From Heyndrickxia acidicola (GTDB lineage Bacteria; Bacillota; Bacilli; Bacillales; Bacillaceae_C), in contig NZ_KV440953.1 in NCBI RefSeq assembly GCF_001636425.1, forward strand, positions 1,376,847-1,440,846: a stretch of DNA of 64,000 bases, read 5' to 3'. Shown piece after piece: positions 30,745-39,299 of the stretch. A program made the translations under genes and the position numbers. The notes beneath the pieces are model-generated. The model searched no databases. It was not told where the DNA came from and saw only the letters and a program-made list of their open reading frames with translations. Numbering within the stretch: position 1 is the first letter of the stretch; every line of letters begins with the position of its first letter.

Positions 30745-31122
30745 TTAGTCCTGATTAAACCACAGTTTTTCTTTATCATCAACATCGCCATTATAATTAA
30801 TTAAAATCTCGTCACCTGCTTTTATGTCAGTGTAAGCATAGAAGTCAAAGGTGTGATTTTCAAAATTAATTTCATATGTGGCATTCGGCTCATAAGAATG
30901 GTTAAACAGCATCCCATAACCAAGGAGAATAGCCGTATGATTTATCCCATACTCAAAAGCGTAATCGGCAAGAATGGTTTTCTCAATGTGTTGGTGCTGT
31001 TCATTTGGATAAGAAATTACAGGTGCCTCGTGTAAAAGCTCTCCTTTTTTAATATCACATGTAGCAAATACTCCGCGATTAAATTCTCCATCACTTAGTG
31101 GAGATTTTTTTACCTCTATCAT
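30745..31122 (-). CDS. SET-domain protein (putative protein lysine methyltransferase)
   Basis: A compact 125-aa protein with the SET fold landmarks: GVFATCDIKKGELLHE at the N-terminus, the pseudoknot motif FNHSYEPNATY at about 73-83, and DIKAGDEILINYNGD at about 99-113. In eukaryotic SET enzymes these residues bind S-adenosylmethionine and the target lysine. It lacks pre- and post-SET domains. Targets of such bacterial proteins are unknown. The ribosome binding site is weak (GTAGG). It is codirectional with the zinc-ribbon gene 130 bp downstream. Confidence 0.8.
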   Translation of the reverse strand: MIEVKKSPLSDGEFNRGVFATCDIKKGELLHEAPVISYPNEQHQHIEKTILADYAFEYGINHTAILLGYGMLFNHSYEPNATYEINFENHTFDFYAYTDIKAGDEILINYNGDVDDKEKLWFNQD

Positions 31123-31212
31123 AATGTTCGCCTACTCACTTTTAAAATTTTCTTTCTAACTTTACCATTAATTTAAACAAGCTTCACCTTTTTTAGTAGA
31201 TTAGTTAATCTT

Positions 31213-31264
31213 AACTGTTGATTCCCGCTGCAGGCGCTCTCTTTCCGCTCCAATCAGCATAGAT
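31213..31264. repeat. Repeat family C, deleted copy
   Basis: Keeps both ends of the element (CTGTTGATTCCCGCTGCAGG and CTTTCCGCTCCAATCAGCAT) but lacks the middle. Confidence 0.55.
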
Positions 31265-31358
31265 TTAAAATGAACATTTTTTTAACAGAGCCATTCATTT
31301 AATTAAGCCAATGATCAGGTATGCTTAATGAAGGCGGTAATTTTGTATAGATATCACC

Positions 31359-32162
31359 TTAAGCTGCATTCACTTGTACTTGTGTTAGAAAAATGCTTCC
31401 TATGAGATTGGCACCGCTAATATCAGCATCTCTCAAGTCAGCACCAATAAGATCTGCTGACCGCATGTCCGCTTCTTGGAGGTTTGAAGCAATAAGCAAC
31501 GCACCTCTCAAATTAACCCCCTTAAGATTAGCCCCTCTTAAATTTGCTCCTATGAGATCACGCTTCTTCAAGATTTATATCATCTTGTTATTTATTTGAT
31601 TATTTTTTACTTTTTTACGGACTAATTCACTTGTCTTTATAAGTAAATTATTGATCTTATCTCTATGGCTCGGTACATAAAGATCTAAGATCGACTCGGG
31701 GTTTAAAGAGGTGAGAAGCTCCGTTTCCTGTAAAACCTTCTCTATATCCTTAAAAATGGGCCGAGCTTCTTCTAAGCTTAACGCTTCATAATATTAATAT
31801 AACATTTCGTGAAGCTGCTGTATTATGGGAAATACTGCAAACATTTCTTTAGCTGTCTCAGGATTTCTCCTCCAGATATTCCCATTGTATATTACTTGAG
31901 AAACCTTTTGGCCAGCTCCAAAACATTCATATACCGTACACCCGCGGAAGCCATTCTTTCTTAGGTTTTTATGAATTCCGCAACGATCATCTTTTTGCAG
32001 ATTTCTGCAAGGAGTTCCTTCCGTTTTATCAAAAGCAAAATCCGTAGATTCCGCAAACGATAACGCTACACAGCATAAGCCGAAACACTTTTCACAGTCT
32101 GCACGTAAGTGTTCTCTATAGTTGGCACTTTTCATCAATTGTCGAGTCAATAGCTTAAACAC
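31359..32162 (-). pseudogene. Pentapeptide-repeat protein with Cys-rich N-terminus, interrupted by two in-frame TAA codons
   Basis: One uninterrupted frame (no frameshift) of 268 codons carries stops at 31796-31794 and 31577-31575. Part 1 (32162-31797) is a Cys-rich region: CEKCFGLCCVAL, CRNLQ, CGIHKN, GCTVYECFGAGQ, ending HEMLY. Part 2 after the first stop (YYEALSLEEARPIF ... SLNPESILDLYVPSHRDK) is helical. Part 3 after the second stop holds the A(N/D)LxG repeats and ends SIFLTQVQVNAA. Intact Bacillus relatives of about 270-280 aa contain all three parts in this order. The likely cause is two nonsense substitutions. Sequencing error is possible but would have to occur twice. Confidence 0.75.
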
Positions 32163-32372
32163 CCTCTTTTATTCATTACATCCCTCTCCATTACAGCTTT
32201 ACAGCAGATATAACCCCTTACCTTTATTGTTTTAACAATTTTACTCACAAAGTATTCTGCAAAGAAAGCCCAAAAACCTTCTGCCATCCTCTTGCACTGC
32301 CATAAAAGCAGGCTGCCAACAAATGACAGCCAGAGCCTTTTATTATCTAGTTATGCAGCGATCCTATGTTGA

Positions 32373-32423
32373 TTTTTAGCTCATTCGTGTTAAACGATCG
32401 TATTACGAATGAGCTAAAAACGA
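32373..32423. repeat. Repeat family B copy
   Basis: TTTTTAGCTCATTCGTG ... TTACGAATGAGCTAAAAA. Otherwise 32163-32523 holds no gene; a small stem (AAGCAGGCTGCCAAC) is at 32308. Confidence 0.75.
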
Positions 32424-32523
32424 GCAGCTATTAACGTATAAATTTAACAAGTCCAAAAAAAAGAAGGGAACCTTATCACTTTTCTTCAGTAAATAAAAGA
32501 GGAGAGAAATGTCATGTTTGCCA

Positions 32524-32742
32524 CTATTCTTCTTTTAATGATGTCATCATCTTGGAGAACAAAGCTTCATCTAAAATATGATTCTTTACCCAGTTTTTTT
32601 TTAACCACTGTACAAGCTCTTCTTTATTATTAAAGACTTCCCCGCTTGTATCCGGCTTCCGAACCATATATCTTCCATTGTCCTTGTCTGCTGTTATCAA
32701 GCAGGGTACTGCACTATCCTGAGTTAAAAATTCAAACTCCAT
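32524..32742 (-). CDS. Small acidic protein, function unknown
   Basis: A 72-aa protein with an excellent GAGGTGATC ribosome site before ATG. It is predicted as a beta-hairpin (CLITADKDNGRYMVRKPD) plus a helix (NKEELVQWLKKNW). No family recognised; monocistronic. Confidence 0.65.
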   Translation of the reverse strand: MEFEFLTQDSAVPCLITADKDNGRYMVRKPDTSGEVFNNKEELVQWLKKNWVKNHILDEALFSKMMTSLKEE

Positions 32743-32858
32743 ATGATCACCTCGTTAGTAGTATGAAGTGATCCTTTATTTCTATTCGTATCAAGAAAAG
32801 CTAAACAATGTTAAAAAAAAGGATAGACCATGTGATCTAATCCTTCTTTGCATGATTA

Positions 32859-33842
32859 TTAAAATGATTCCTTAGTGAAGTCTATTGTACTCCTAACCGT
32901 GTTAATCGGCCGAACCATACGTTCAATCTCTTCACGTTTTGCCTCTAAAAATGGAGGCAGGGATAATTTTTCTCCAAGTGTCTCATACGGCTCGTCTCCC
33001 ATAAAACCAGGACCATCCGTTGCAAACTCAAATAAAATTTGCGGAGCTACCCGTGCATAAAGCGATTCAAAGAAATAACGGTTAACGTAGCCGGATGTTT
33101 GAAAACCAAAGCTATGCATTCGCTTAATCCACTCTTCTAATACGGACCTGTTTTCTACCCGGAATGCTGCATGATGAACAGTACCGTACCCTTGGCGACC
33201 CTCAGGCAGGATGACATTATGCTCTGCAACAATTTGGGCGCCATTGCCGCCTTCCCCTACCTCAAATAAATGAAACGCTCCTTCTTTCGCAATCTCTTTA
33301 AATTGAAGCACCTTCTCAAGCATTTCTTTAAAATAATCCACATTAGCCACTCTCACAAAAATGGGGCCAAGACCAGTAATCGCATATTCAAGCGGGATAG
33401 GACCATTTTGCCAAGGAATACCTGCTTTGACACCTTCATTTTTTTCATCTGATATCAGCTGGTATTGCTGATCGTCAAAATCAACAAATGAAAGTGTTTT
33501 TGTGCCAAACTGCTCTTTGATTCCACTGTTCTTTACTTTAAGACGTTCAAAACGATTCAGCCAATAGTCAATAGCCGCATCGCTTGGAACCCTGAAAGAG
33601 GTTTTGGATATTTCATTTGTTCCATGGACACCTTTTGGAATTCCCGGAAAATCAAAAAAGGTCATATCTGTTCCAGGGCTCCCTGTATCATCAGCAAAAA
33701 ACAAATGATAGGTCTGAATATCATCCTGATTGACAGTTTTCTTTACTAATCGCATACCTAATACAAATGTAAAAAATTCATAATTCTTTTCCGCACTGCT
33801 GGTTATAGCTGTAACATGGTGAATGCCTTTTAATTGGTTCAT
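32859..33842 (-). CDS. Ring-cleaving dioxygenase, VOC superfamily (MhqA/MhqO-like)
   Basis: A 327-aa protein with two glyoxalase/extradiol (VOC) modules. The first begins IHHVTAITSSAEKNYEFF with HHVT; the second contains YGTVHHAAFRV; a late Glu lies in APQILFEFATDGPGF, and these together form the 2-His-1-Glu metal site. B. subtilis relatives (MhqA, MhqE, MhqO) protect against hydroquinones, catechol and diamide. The start is the second ATG (33842), which has GGAGG seven bases upstream. A MarR-type regulator is encoded 450 bp upstream on the same strand, the same pairing as mhq genes with MhqR. The link is inferred. Confidence 0.87.
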   Translation of the reverse strand: MNQLKGIHHVTAITSSAEKNYEFFTFVLGMRLVKKTVNQDDIQTYHLFFADDTGSPGTDMTFFDFPGIPKGVHGTNEISKTSFRVPSDAAIDYWLNRFERLKVKNSGIKEQFGTKTLSFVDFDDQQYQLISDEKNEGVKAGIPWQNGPIPLEYAITGLGPIFVRVANVDYFKEMLEKVLQFKEIAKEGAFHLFEVGEGGNGAQIVAEHNVILPEGRQGYGTVHHAAFRVENRSVLEEWIKRMHSFGFQTSGYVNRYFFESLYARVAPQILFEFATDGPGFMGDEPYETLGEKLSLPPFLEAKREEIERMVRPINTVRSTIDFTKESF

Positions 33843-33906
33843 TTCCATTCCTCCAACTGGGCTACAGATTTTATTCGACTTTAAATTAACGTCTCAATTT
33901 TTATCA

Positions 33907-34068
33907 AGGCTGTCTTCGCACAGATTGTTGCTTTACGTACAACGCATCATTCCGTATGTTGTCTGTCTTCGGGGCATCTTTTGTAAGCTATTCACATCTT
34001 TAAATATTAAATCATGACTTTAAATCATTTCTTATGTCAATTAGCAACAAAGCTTACGAAAAGAGCCT
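33907..34068. repeat. Repeat family D (MITE-like), copy 2
   Basis: 162 bp from AGGCTGTCTTCGCACAGATT to GCTTACGAAAAGAGCCT; terminal inverted repeats are clear. Confidence 0.85.
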
Positions 34069-34291
34069 TTATCAAATACCTTTTACTTTTTCCTTCCAAG
34101 CAAATGTAAAATACAGCCTAATAGCTTCAAATTACTTCAAACTAAAATATCTTTAATTCGAGATAAATATATCATGAATAAAATTCCTTTGTCAATTGAA
34201 TCATTACTTCGCGGGAATCGCTACATTTATTTAGTCATTCTCTTTCTATATCGTTTTTAGCTAGAGGCTCAACGAGGGGTTGATCACACAG

Positions 34292-34726
34292 TCAAAGCCT
34301 GCCAAAAATTCGGTTTATTTTATTAATTGAGTAATGAAGATCATCCAATTCCTCTTCTGTAACCCCCGCAATTTTCTCGGTAAACGCATGATAAAATGCA
34401 GCCCAGCGCTCTTGAACCTTTTCCCTTCCTCTTTCCGTGATCACCAGTTTAATTGCACGTTTATCATGGGGATTTTGTTCTTTTAAAATATATTTTTTTT
34501 CAGCCAGCTTTGTAATTAAAGGGGTTAACTGCTGCTTTGATATGTTGATTTTTTGGCCAAGCTGTGTAATGGAAATTCCCTCTTTCGCCTGAAATAACTC
34601 CTCTAAAATATGAGCTTGCAGATGTGTTAAATCCAAAGCATTTAATTGTTTTTTATTTAGTTTGGTAAACACGAGAGGGAGCAGCTGTATAAAGCCCCCG
34701 GCTATTTGATCTATTTTCAGTTTCAT
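34292..34726 (-). CDS. MarR family transcriptional regulator
   Basis: A 144-aa winged-helix protein. The helix-turn-helix is ISITQLGQKINISKQQLTPLI at about 53-73, and the wing NPHDKRAIKLVITERG is at about 86-101. The ATG at 34726 (GGAG ten bases upstream) is preferred; a GTG two codons earlier is possible. It contains no Cys, so unlike some redox-sensing MarR proteins it cannot use thiol oxidation; a bound ligand is more likely. Neighbours are the dioxygenase downstream and the divergent glycosidase-like gene. Confidence 0.9.
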   Translation of the reverse strand: MKLKIDQIAGGFIQLLPLVFTKLNKKQLNALDLTHLQAHILEELFQAKEGISITQLGQKINISKQQLTPLITKLAEKKYILKEQNPHDKRAIKLVITERGREKVQERWAAFYHAFTEKIAGVTEEELDDLHYSINKINRIFGRL

Positions 34727-34745
34727 TTTCACACGACTCCATTAG

Positions 34746-34759
34746 TAAATAATTGTTTA
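34746..34759. promoter_or_regulatory. Possible MarR operator
   Basis: TAAATAATTGTTTA, a near-perfect palindrome 20 bp upstream of the MarR start and in the divergent intergenic region. Confidence 0.4.
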
Positions 34760-34919
34760 TTATTTTTCCATTACACCTATTGAATATACCATAATTTTAT
34801 ATTAAATTGTTATTAATTATGTACTAAACGAGTGAGTATAAGATGATTTAGAAACATATTTATAACGAACTGACATTATAATGCCTTGCGATCTGAAGGC
34901 GTTTAAGAGGGTGAATTAA

Positions 34920-35897
34920 GTGAAAGAAACCGGCTTAACCTTTGGCATATATCCGTTGAGCCCAGCTGGAACTCCCGTCGGCCTGGCTGTCGGGCCTGAA
35001 GATGATTTTATTAAAATTAACGCTGCTCTCAATAGCTTGCGAAAAAATGAAAAAAAACTTATTCCCAGAAACTATCTTGTCTATATGGGGCCAGAAAAAG
35101 TAACATCGCTTTTTTTAGCGGCAGAACGATATGGTCACGCAGGTTTATTAGGTGATTTAACGGTAGGATGCATGCAGGAATCCCCTGTAAATCTTGATGC
35201 GTGGCTTGAATTTTTGCGGAAGATTATACAGAAGTACGGAAAACAGCTTCAATCACTTCAAATTACAAATGAACCCAATTTATCCTTTATGGAGGGGGCA
35301 AAGCCGTATGTAATGGAGGTGCTAATTGAAGGGGTAAAGACAGCAAAAAAAGAAGCTTTGGCCCGAAATTGTCCTATTAAAATTGGTTTTGGATCGGTCC
35401 CTGACAGTCCCGCTGCTATATCTGCCTTCTGGGAAAAACTCGGAAAACAAGGAGGGAAATCGTTTGTTGAAGCAGTGGACTTTGTAGGACATAATTTTTA
35501 TGTGGATGTATTCGAGGAACCAATGGATTTAGAGGAAATTCCTCTGGCTGTTGAAACAACGTTGCGTAATCTCAGAGACAAATATCTTCCCCAGGCGGGA
35601 ATTCACGAGTTGGTCCCGATACGGGTAACGGAAAACGGCTGGCCAACAGGGAAAAATCCTTTTTTGGAATATGAACGAACGTACGAACACCAAGCTCAGG
35701 TTCTTGAAAAGGTGATTCGAACCATTAACAATCTTAGACAGCAAATAAACATTACACATTACGAATTATTTGGACTTCGCGATGCAGATTCTTCAAAAGA
35801 TGATTTATTTCATCAATTTGGTATTCTTAAAGACGATTATTCGCCAAAGCCCGGTTTTTATACTTTTAAAAAATTACTACAGGAACTTGGAAATTAA
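34920..35897 (+). CDS. Orphan (beta/alpha)8 glycosidase-like protein, probably clan GH-A
   Basis: A 325-aa protein without signal peptide. It has the two glutamates expected of a retaining clan-A glycosidase: acid/base in QITNEPNLSF at about residue 120, and nucleophile in RVTENGWPTG at about 240. Strand spacing (DFVGHNFYVDV between them) also fits. I cannot assign a GH family; GH17- or GH39-like is conceivable. GTG start with GAGGGTGA. It is divergent from the MarR gene, sharing a 190-bp intergenic region with the palindrome. The substrate is unknown; lack of secretion suggests an imported small glycoside. Confidence 0.6.
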   Translation: MKETGLTFGIYPLSPAGTPVGLAVGPEDDFIKINAALNSLRKNEKKLIPRNYLVYMGPEKVTSLFLAAERYGHAGLLGDLTVGCMQESPVNLDAWLEFLRKIIQKYGKQLQSLQITNEPNLSFMEGAKPYVMEVLIEGVKTAKKEALARNCPIKIGFGSVPDSPAAISAFWEKLGKQGGKSFVEAVDFVGHNFYVDVFEEPMDLEEIPLAVETTLRNLRDKYLPQAGIHELVPIRVTENGWPTGKNPFLEYERTYEHQAQVLEKVIRTINNLRQQINITHYELFGLRDADSSKDDLFHQFGILKDDYSPKPGFYTFKKLLQELGN

Positions 35898-35987
35898 TCT
35901 TCCGGTTTAAATCAACTAGCCGGTAGGCGCTGGAGCTAGACAGAGACTACATTGGTTCAATAAAAATCTTCCTTCTTTTTTCACCCT

Positions 35988-36023
35988 AAAAAAATGGAAG
36001 AACACAGGTTCCTCCATTTTTTT
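35988..36023. terminator. Bidirectional terminator
   Basis: AAAAAAATGGAAGAAC / GTTCCTCCATTTTTTT between the convergent glycosidase and yfiT genes. A repeat-A tail (CTAGCCGGTAGGCGCTGGAG) is at 35911-35930. Confidence 0.85.
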
Positions 36024-36045
36024 GTATCTTAACTTACATTATTAT

Positions 36046-36570
36046 TTAATTGTCCCAACCCATCTTCGTTTTTAAGGATTCAATATGGGCAACATGATGA
36101 CGTCCATGCCATGCGTACAAGCCTATATTTTTTTCTAAAGAAATTTCTCCGGATTCTGGATGGATAAACGTCTTTTTTAATTCTGATAAAGTCAAATCCT
36201 TTAAAAGTGCAGTCCAGCGTTCGTGCAGGGCATCCAATAAAGCAAGTGACACATCTATGGGCAAAGAATAGTCAGCGAGTTCTGCCCACCTTGCTTCCTC
36301 ATAGGGTTTAATTATCGGTTTGTCTTCTGTCAGAGCCAGCTTAAACCGAATGTAAGCATTCATATGGCTGTCTGCAACATGGTGAACCACCTGCCAAACA
36401 GTCCATCCCCCGTTCCGATATGGGGTATTAAGCTGTACATCCGATAAGTCTTTAACGGCTTCCTTTAGCTTTAGGGGCAGACGCTCTATCTCTTTAATCC
36501 AGCCTTCTCTTACAGATGGAGTTATTTCTCCCTCAAATTGAAATTGGCCAATAGGATATTTTTCATTCAT
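36046..36570 (-). CDS. yfiT: Putative metal-dependent hydrolase, DinB/YfiT family
   Basis: A 174-aa protein matching B. subtilis YfiT throughout: [10 protein letters not shown] at the start, [23 protein letters not shown] with the metal-binding His pair at about 60-70, [10 protein letters not shown], and [15 protein letters not shown] with further His ligands near the C-terminus. The fold is a DinB-type four-helix bundle binding Ni or Zn. Its substrate is unknown; related bacillithiol transferases suggest thiol transfer. ATG at 36570 with TGGAGGG. Confidence 0.9.
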   Translation of the reverse strand: MNEKYPIGQFQFEGEITPSVREGWIKEIERLPLKLKEAVKDLSDVQLNTPYRNGGWTVWQVVHHVADSHMNAYIRFKLALTEDKPIIKPYEEARWAELADYSLPIDVSLALLDALHERWTALLKDLTLSELKKTFIHPESGEISLEKNIGLYAWHGRHHVAHIESLKTKMGWDN

Positions 36571-36689
36571 TAAAGAACCCTCCAAGTTTTGCTGGTGACA
36601 TATTTTTCTATGGTACTATATTCGCTGCAGTCCTTATAAATTCCTTGGGGATGGTGCTAAACTATCAACAATTCCACTCTCTAATTCAT

Positions 36690-36834
36690 GAAGCCTTTTT
36701 TGCAATTTGACATAAAAAAAAGATGAAAATACTCGTTTCTGTATGGAAGTCGTGAATAGCTGACAAAAAGATGTAATGAATAAGAATTCATCCATTGTAC
36801 GAAAATGTAACTATCTATGCGGAAACAACCTTTT
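36690..36834. repeat. Repeat family D, degenerate copy
   Basis: Recognisable ends AAGCCTTTTTTGCAATTTG and TAACTATCTATGCGGAAACA plus the internal GACAAAAAGATG; the middle is eroded. Confidence 0.45.
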
Positions 36835-36835
36835 G

Positions 36836-37150
36836 TTAAGAATGATCAACAATACATTCTTCCTCTACAACCCTAATCAGCTGCTTTAATTGATGTACAC
36901 TTTCATTCAAGGATAATGAGTAGTAGCGCTGTGTTCCCTTCTGTTCAATTGAAACCAGGTGGTTATCACGAAGGATCTTTAAATGGTGGGAAATGGCCGG
37001 CCGTGATAGATTAGATGCTTCGGCAATTTCATTTACGCTTAAGGGCTCTTTTTCAGCCAAAAGCAGAATGATATCCTGTCTGGCAGGGTCGCTTAATGCA
37101 TTAAATAACGGAATACAATCCCGAAAAATTTCAATTGCTTGTTGTCCCAT
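36836..37150 (-). CDS. ArsR family (winged helix) transcriptional regulator
   Basis: A 104-aa repressor: FNALSDPARQDIILLLAEKE at about residues 13-32, helix-turn-helix SVNEIAEASNLSRPAISHHLK at about 36-56, and wing IEQKGTQRYYSL. It lacks the Cys pairs of metal-sensing ArsR proteins (one Cys at the N-terminal part, one near the end), so it likely senses something else. ATG at 37150 with GGAGG. It lies 22 bp after the SDR gene, in the same operon, behind the ATGTTTAA palindrome. Confidence 0.9.
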   Translation of the reverse strand: MGQQAIEIFRDCIPLFNALSDPARQDIILLLAEKEPLSVNEIAEASNLSRPAISHHLKILRDNHLVSIEQKGTQRYYSLSLNESVHQLKQLIRVVEEECIVDHS

Positions 37151-37172
37151 AGAGTTTTCCTCCACTCAAAAA

Positions 37173-37940
37173 TTATTTATCGCCTGCTACATATTTCGCC
37201 ACTTTTGCCGCTAATCTTCTTGGCATAAACTTTGCTCCCAGAACACCTGCTTTATTTGCTCCTCCAGGAACAAACACCCTTTTTCCGTTCATTAATGCAG
37301 CATATCCTTGTTTTGCCACTACTTCTGCAGACATCGCCTGGCTGAACATTTTAGAATTCTCGACATTTGCCACAGCACCAAAGTTTGTTTTGGTCGCCCC
37401 GGGACAAAGAGCTGTTACTGTAATGGAGGTGCCTGATAATTCTTCCATAAGTGCCTCGGACAAAGATAATACATATGCCTTTGTAGCAAAGTAAACGGCC
37501 ATTAGTGGTCCTGGCTGAAACGCAGCCGTGCTGGCTACATTTAATATTCTGCCGCTGTTTCTTTGCTTCATTTTTTGAAGAAAATAATAGGTTAACTCAG
37601 TTAATGCCCCAGTATTAAGCTGTATCATGCTAAGCTGTTTTTGGATGTCCAGCTTGTCGAAACTGCCCTTTAGCCCGAATCCAGCATTATTTACCAGAAT
37701 GTCTATCAAGATACCTTCCTGTTCGACTTGTTCAAAGACTTCCCTGGCTGCACCTTCAATGCTTAAGTCCTTGGCGATAGTAGTAACATTTACATTTTTA
37801 AAGCTATTTTTTATCTCACTAAGCCTGATGTTGTTTCGTGCAACTAATACAAGATCGTAGCCATCATTCGCAAATAGCTTTACAAATTCATACCCCAATC
37901 CGCTTGTCGCACCAGTAATTAAAGCCGTTTTTTTGTTCAT
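37173..37940 (-). CDS. SDR family oxidoreductase (DltE/YqjQ-like)
   Basis: A 255-aa short-chain dehydrogenase: GATSGLGYEF cofactor motif at about 10-19, NNAGFG at about 85-90, Ser in NVASTAAFQPG and Y-x3-K in VYFATKAYV at about 150-158. The C-terminal extension is basic (KFMPRRLAAKVAKYVAGDK). ATG at 37940 with GGAGG. Cotranscribed with the ArsR-type gene and presumably controlled by it; the substrate is unknown. Confidence 0.9.
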   Translation of the reverse strand: MNKKTALITGATSGLGYEFVKLFANDGYDLVLVARNNIRLSEIKNSFKNVNVTTIAKDLSIEGAAREVFEQVEQEGILIDILVNNAGFGLKGSFDKLDIQKQLSMIQLNTGALTELTYYFLQKMKQRNSGRILNVASTAAFQPGPLMAVYFATKAYVLSLSEALMEELSGTSITVTALCPGATKTNFGAVANVENSKMFSQAMSAEVVAKQGYAALMNGKRVFVPGGANKAGVLGAKFMPRRLAAKVAKYVAGDK

Positions 37941-37968
37941 ATCTTTTTCCTCCATCCAATAGGTTTAA

Positions 37969-37988
37969 ATGTTTAAATTCTTAAACAT
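37969..37988 (-). promoter_or_regulatory. Operator of the SDR-arsR operon
   Basis: Perfect palindrome ATGTTTAA-ATTC-TTAAACAT, 29 bp upstream of the SDR start and of typical ArsR operator size. Confidence 0.65.
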
Positions 37989-38069
37989 ATAATAATAAGC
38001 TTTAATCTCTTTGTCAACCTATTAGAAACTTTTATAAATCACATTAACACATTATCCCAATAAAGCATG

Positions 38070-38403
38070 CTATTTGAAATCCTTCCATGTATAATCAATA
38101 GATAGAATGCCAGCGTTTTTTTCTGGTGCCGTTTGATTTTTTGTTGCTAATTCCGGCTTTCGAAAGCAAGCCATCCCTTTATATAGTCCAAACATACTGC
38201 AGCGACTGGGGCGAACTACATAGATACCGCATTGATCTTTTTCCGTGTTAAAGAATATACAGGTACCATGAAATCTCGTTTGATTTTCTAAAGCGTCTCT
38301 CATTTTTCTGGGCATATTTTTGATTTTCTTTTTTATTTTTATTAATTCTTTTTCCGTGACCGCAGCATAACCCCCTGCAGCCTTTGCATGGCAATGTCTC
38401 CAT
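38070..38403 (-). pseudogene. YkgJ-type CxxCxxCC zinc/iron-chelating protein, frameshifted
   Basis: Begins at ATG 38403 (GAGGGG upstream) with LPCKGCRGLCC, the family's metal-binding motif. The frame then breaks. The rest of the expected protein (VTEKELIKIKKKIKNMPRK, then GTCIFFNTEKDQCGIYVVRP and SRCSMFGLYKGMACFRKPE) continues in another frame. The spot fits loss of about 11 bases after the CC codons. The downstream part alone is still open (38315-38070) but lacks the metal ligands and a ribosome site. Confidence 0.65.
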
Positions 38404-38818
38404 TAGGTTTCCCCTCACTTTAGGAAAGTGTATTCTCTATAACTATTATTTTTTTCTATCTAACTACCAGCCTTTTAAAGCCGCCTTATTTTAATTGTTC
38501 CACTTTATATTTATCACGGATCACCTAATGAAGTCAATAAAAAAATATTTAATTATAACATATAAATTTCATTCAGTCAAGTGATAATGAATAAAAAATA
38601 AAAGCTTACCAAATGAACACATCAATTTTTCCTAACCATTTTCAAACAGAATTCTTTCCTACTACCTCTTTAGTTATTTCCCTGCACAAAAATAAAAACG
38701 GACTAAGATTCTGCCCATTAAACTTTTTCCTCATAAGACTCCTCTGTTAATTTGCCCAGAGGAGTCATACATTATAGGTGGGAAATTCATCACTCTGGTG
38801 TCATTCCTATCCACTCTT
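38404..38818. other. AT-rich gap without a gene
   Basis: Only feature seen is a stem GACTCCTCTG / CAGAGGAGTC at 38738-38767, possibly ending the 38819 transcript. Confidence 0.4.
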
Positions 38819-39295
38819 TTATACATTGTTATTTTCCTGTTTAATTTTGGCCACCCCAAGAGCAAAGTGATCCCATAAAATTTTTTCAATGACAGAAGAT
38901 AGGCTATCTTCACATTCAATGATCAATATCAATTCTGAATGCTGGCCTTTTAACACTCTTTTTCTTTTCTTGATTACAAGCTCTGTAAAAAGGCGGATGG
39001 CAAAGCCAATCATAAAGCCAATAAAAGCCCCGATTAATCCCCAATAAATCGGACCCCAAGCCAGTATAAATCCAACACTTGCACCGATGACCGCGAAGGC
39101 TGTTGCCAAGGCCATCCCGATGTCAATAAGCGTCGTTCCATCCGAACGGTTCATAGTATCAAATACTTTACGCTGCTCCACTCTGTTATCGAGGGGAATA
39201 GCAAAAATATTTTCTTTCTTTACACCTTCTTTTTCAATTAAGGCAATCGATACTTCCAAAAAAGAGCTATGCTCGAATGTGGAAAAAATTTGCAT
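38819..39295 (-). CDS. Membrane protein of unknown function, coupled to upstream gene
   Basis: A 158-aa protein. The N-terminal ~50 residues are soluble (STFEHSSFLEVSIALIEKEGV). Two glycine-rich membrane helices follow (MALATAFAVIGASVGFILAW and GLIGAFIGFMIGFAIRLF), then a basic stretch RKRKR-like and a C-terminal soluble strand-helix part resembling the first (LILIIECEDSLSSVIEKIL). It starts four bases after the stop of the preceding gene, so translation is probably coupled. No family recognised. Confidence 0.7.
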   Translation of the reverse strand: MQIFSTFEHSSFLEVSIALIEKEGVKKENIFAIPLDNRVEQRKVFDTMNRSDGTTLIDIGMALATAFAVIGASVGFILAWGPIYWGLIGAFIGFMIGFAIRLFTELVIKKRKRVLKGQHSELILIIECEDSLSSVIEKILWDHFALGVAKIKQENNNV

Positions 39296-39299
39296 AGGA

